DNA of 64,000 nucleotides from Bacteroidota bacterium (GTDB lineage Bacteria; Bacteroidota; Bacteroidia; AKYH767-A; JAHEYN01): NCBI GenBank assembly GCA_023251555.1, contig JAHEYN010000013.1, positions 33,300 to 97,299 of the forward strand, read 5' to 3'. Shown piece by piece: positions 62,383 to 64,000 of this stretch (position 1 is its first letter; each line of letters starts with the position of its first letter). The notes under the pieces were generated by a model. It saw only the letters and a program-made list of their open reading frames with translations, ran no database searches and was not told where the DNA came from. The position numbers and the translations under genes were made by a program.

Positions 62383-64000
62383 ATGAGAATACGAATAATC
62401 ATTTCTTTCTTTCTGCTGGTATGTGTTTGGGGGTTAAAGGCACAGACCATCGGGAAAGGAGAATATTTTTTTGATTCCGATCCCGGGAAAGGGAACGGAA
62501 CTCCTTTTTCCTTTACTGCCGCCGATTCGGTGGATATTAATATAAGTGTTTCTGTCTCAAGCCTGGGCACCGGGTTTCACAACCTGTTCATCCGCGTACA
62601 GGATGCAAACGGGGTTTGGTCACTTTACGAAGGAAGAAACTTTTTCGTACAACCATCCGTTGGCAATCCTCCTGCGCCCCAGCTGGCTTTCTCAGAATAC
62701 TTCTTTGACAATGATCCGGGGGTCGGTAACGGCACTGCCATAGCTTTTACCGCTGCCGATTCGGTGGACATTAACGCTTCTGTTCCCACAGGGACTCTGG
62801 GGATAGGCCCTCACAACCTTTATGTGAGAACAATTGACGCAGCAGGAAAATGGTCGCTCTATGAAGGAAGGAATTTCTTCGTGCGCCCTGCGGTTACAAT
62901 ATCTCCTTCACCCCAGATTACAGCCGCCGAATATTTCTTTGATTCCGATCCCGGGATTGGAAATGGTACTGCAGTCGCTGTAACGACAGGAGACTCCGTG
63001 GATGTGAATTCAGTAGTCTCAACTTCTGCGCTTGCCACAGGATTTCATAAACTGTTTACCCGCGTGCAGGATGCCAACGGGGCATGGTCGCTTTACGAAG
63101 GAAGAAATTTCTTCGTCCAGCCCCCCCCTGTGATTCTTCCGCCTTCTCCCAAAATTGTTGCGGCAGAATATTTCTTTGACAGCGATCCCGGCATTGGTAA
63201 CGGGACAGCAGCTACATCTTTCACTGCCGCTGACTCCGTGGATGTTAATGACAACATCAGCGTTGCAAGTCTCTCTACGGGTACTCATAATTTCTTTGTC
63301 CGCGTGAAAGACAGCACAGGCACCTATAGTCTATACGAGGGAAAAGCCTTTAATATCATTGTATGTAATCTTTCCATAGGATTTGCATCAACGGATGCAT
63401 CCTGTAAAGGCAACTCTGACGGAACAGCCACTGCAACTCCCTCTGGCGGGATTGCTCCCTATGGCTATGTCTGGGGCACCTCCCCTATGCAGAACACTGC
63501 CACTGCAACAGGCCTTGCAGCAGGTAAGTATGGCGTTACAGTAACAGATTCTGCCGGCTGTTATCTTACCGATTCTGTCACCGTGGGAGAGCCGGCGGCA
63601 GTAACACTCTCTGTCAGCAAAACAAACACTACATGTAACCAGCCTAATGGTGAGGCTACAGTAACTGCTATGGGCGGAAGCGGGTCATATAACTATTTCT
63701 GGTCAACAACTCCTCCCCAGGTAACCCCTACAGCTATCGGCCTTGATGCGGGAACCTATTCAGTAAGTGTAACTGACATGAACGGATGTTCTGCGATGGA
63801 CAGCGTGATTATTGCACCTTCTACGGGGCTTACACTCACAATATCCACCACAAGCAGCAACTGCGGTGTGGCAATAGGAAGCGCCACCGTTTCTGTAAGC
63901 GGAGGGTCGGGCCCCTATAAATACTCATGGTCCAGTGGCGACAATACAGCTACTGCCGACAGTCTCTTTGCAGGTATTTATATTATAACAGTTACTGATG
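62383..64000 (+). CDS. Secreted protein with YFFD repeats and SprB repeats (3' partial)
   Basis: This frame is missing from the ORF track because it has no stop codon before the window ends. It starts MRIRIIISFFLLVCVWGLKA, a signal peptide ending AQ. Residues 20-320 contain four copies of an 80-residue repeat with EYFFDSDPGIGNGT, ADSVDIN and GxWSLYEGRNFFV. From about residue 330 there are three SprB-type repeats (STDASCKGNSDGTATATPSG, GKYGVTVTDSAGCYLTDSV and similar). SprB is a large T9SS-exported gliding adhesin, and such repeats are common in large surface proteins. A C-terminal type A or B tail is expected beyond 64000. Surface adhesion is inferred from the repeats. Confidence 0.9.
   Translation, partial: MRIRIIISFFLLVCVWGLKAQTIGKGEYFFDSDPGKGNGTPFSFTAADSVDINISVSVSSLGTGFHNLFIRVQDANGVWSLYEGRNFFVQPSVGNPPAPQLAFSEYFFDNDPGVGNGTAIAFTAADSVDINASVPTGTLGIGPHNLYVRTIDAAGKWSLYEGRNFFVRPAVTISPSPQITAAEYFFDSDPGIGNGTAVAVTTGDSVDVNSVVSTSALATGFHKLFTRVQDANGAWSLYEGRNFFVQPPPVILPPSPKIVAAEYFFDSDPGIGNGTAATSFTAADSVDVNDNISVASLSTGTHNFFVRVKDSTGTYSLYEGKAFNIIVCNLSIGFASTDASCKGNSDGTATATPSGGIAPYGYVWGTSPMQNTATATGLAAGKYGVTVTDSAGCYLTDSVTVGEPAAVTLSVSKTNTTCNQPNGEATVTAMGGSGSYNYFWSTTPPQVTPTAIGLDAGTYSVSVTDMNGCSAMDSVIIAPSTGLTLTISTTSSNCGVAIGSATVSVSGGSGPYKYSWSSGDNTATADSLFAGIYIITVTD

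Overview
The window reads as chromosomal DNA of a member of the Bacteroidota, probably a Chitinophagales/Sphingobacteriales-like environmental lineage, possibly a metagenome contig. Evidence: many secreted proteins end in type IX secretion system (T9SS) sorting domains; there are PorV/PorQ-type and GldA proteins; promoter-like sequences fit the Bacteroidota TAnnTTTG form; and several families are typical of the phylum (DUF6029, Omp28-related, TonB-dependent receptor with a carboxypeptidase-like N-domain). Species cannot be named from the sequence.

Layout. 1-4.1 kb: an Omp28/TlpA/DUF6029 envelope cluster and a GNAT acetyltransferase. 4.1-8.6 kb: an accessory island. It starts with a 3' fragment of an integron-type tyrosine recombinase. 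Three AT-richer gene units follow in the same direction (methyltransferase, lipoprotein, T9SS propeller), with boundaries that behave like integron attC/attI sites. Then come a YefM/YoeB toxin-antitoxin pair with a TGTACA operator and a 289-bp element with 31-bp terminal inverted repeats. 8.8-13.7 kb: DUF3108 protein, leucyl-tRNA synthetase and FtsX. 13.8-21 kb: three T9SS cargo proteins and a large helical protein. 21.2-27.6 kb: tRNA-Leu(CAA), PlsC-like acyltransferase, dCMP deaminase, CtpA-like protease, a small membrane protein, a LolA-like protein, YidD and two tandem TPR/membrane proteins. 27.5-32.7 kb: MazG-like, Dtd, RsgA, a TPR histidine kinase with its NarL-type regulator, a HIT protein and GreA. 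32.8-41.8 kb: an operon of TonB-dependent receptor, a 1403-aa T9SS protein and a PorV/PorQ-family protein. 42-47.7 kb: gene fragments, a small HTH gene with a leaderless-type promoter, a metal-binding lipoprotein, Era, Der, MetK and GldA. 47.9-59.9 kb: four large T9SS cargo genes in a row. 60.1-64 kb: tryptophan 2,3-dioxygenase, a beta-helix protein, and the start of a SprB-repeat protein that leaves the window and is absent from the ORF track.

How the genes work together. Much of the window serves the cell surface. At least seven proteins share a near-identical C-terminal module that marks them for T9SS export, and PorV/PorQ and GldA belong to the export and gliding machinery. Housekeeping genes lie between these surface blocks. 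The most unusual part is 4.09-7.54 kb, best read as the decayed start of an inverse-oriented integron (integrase and cassettes in the same direction). A second notable signal is a near-perfect intrinsic terminator lying inside the signal-peptide codons of the LolA-like gene upstream of yidD.
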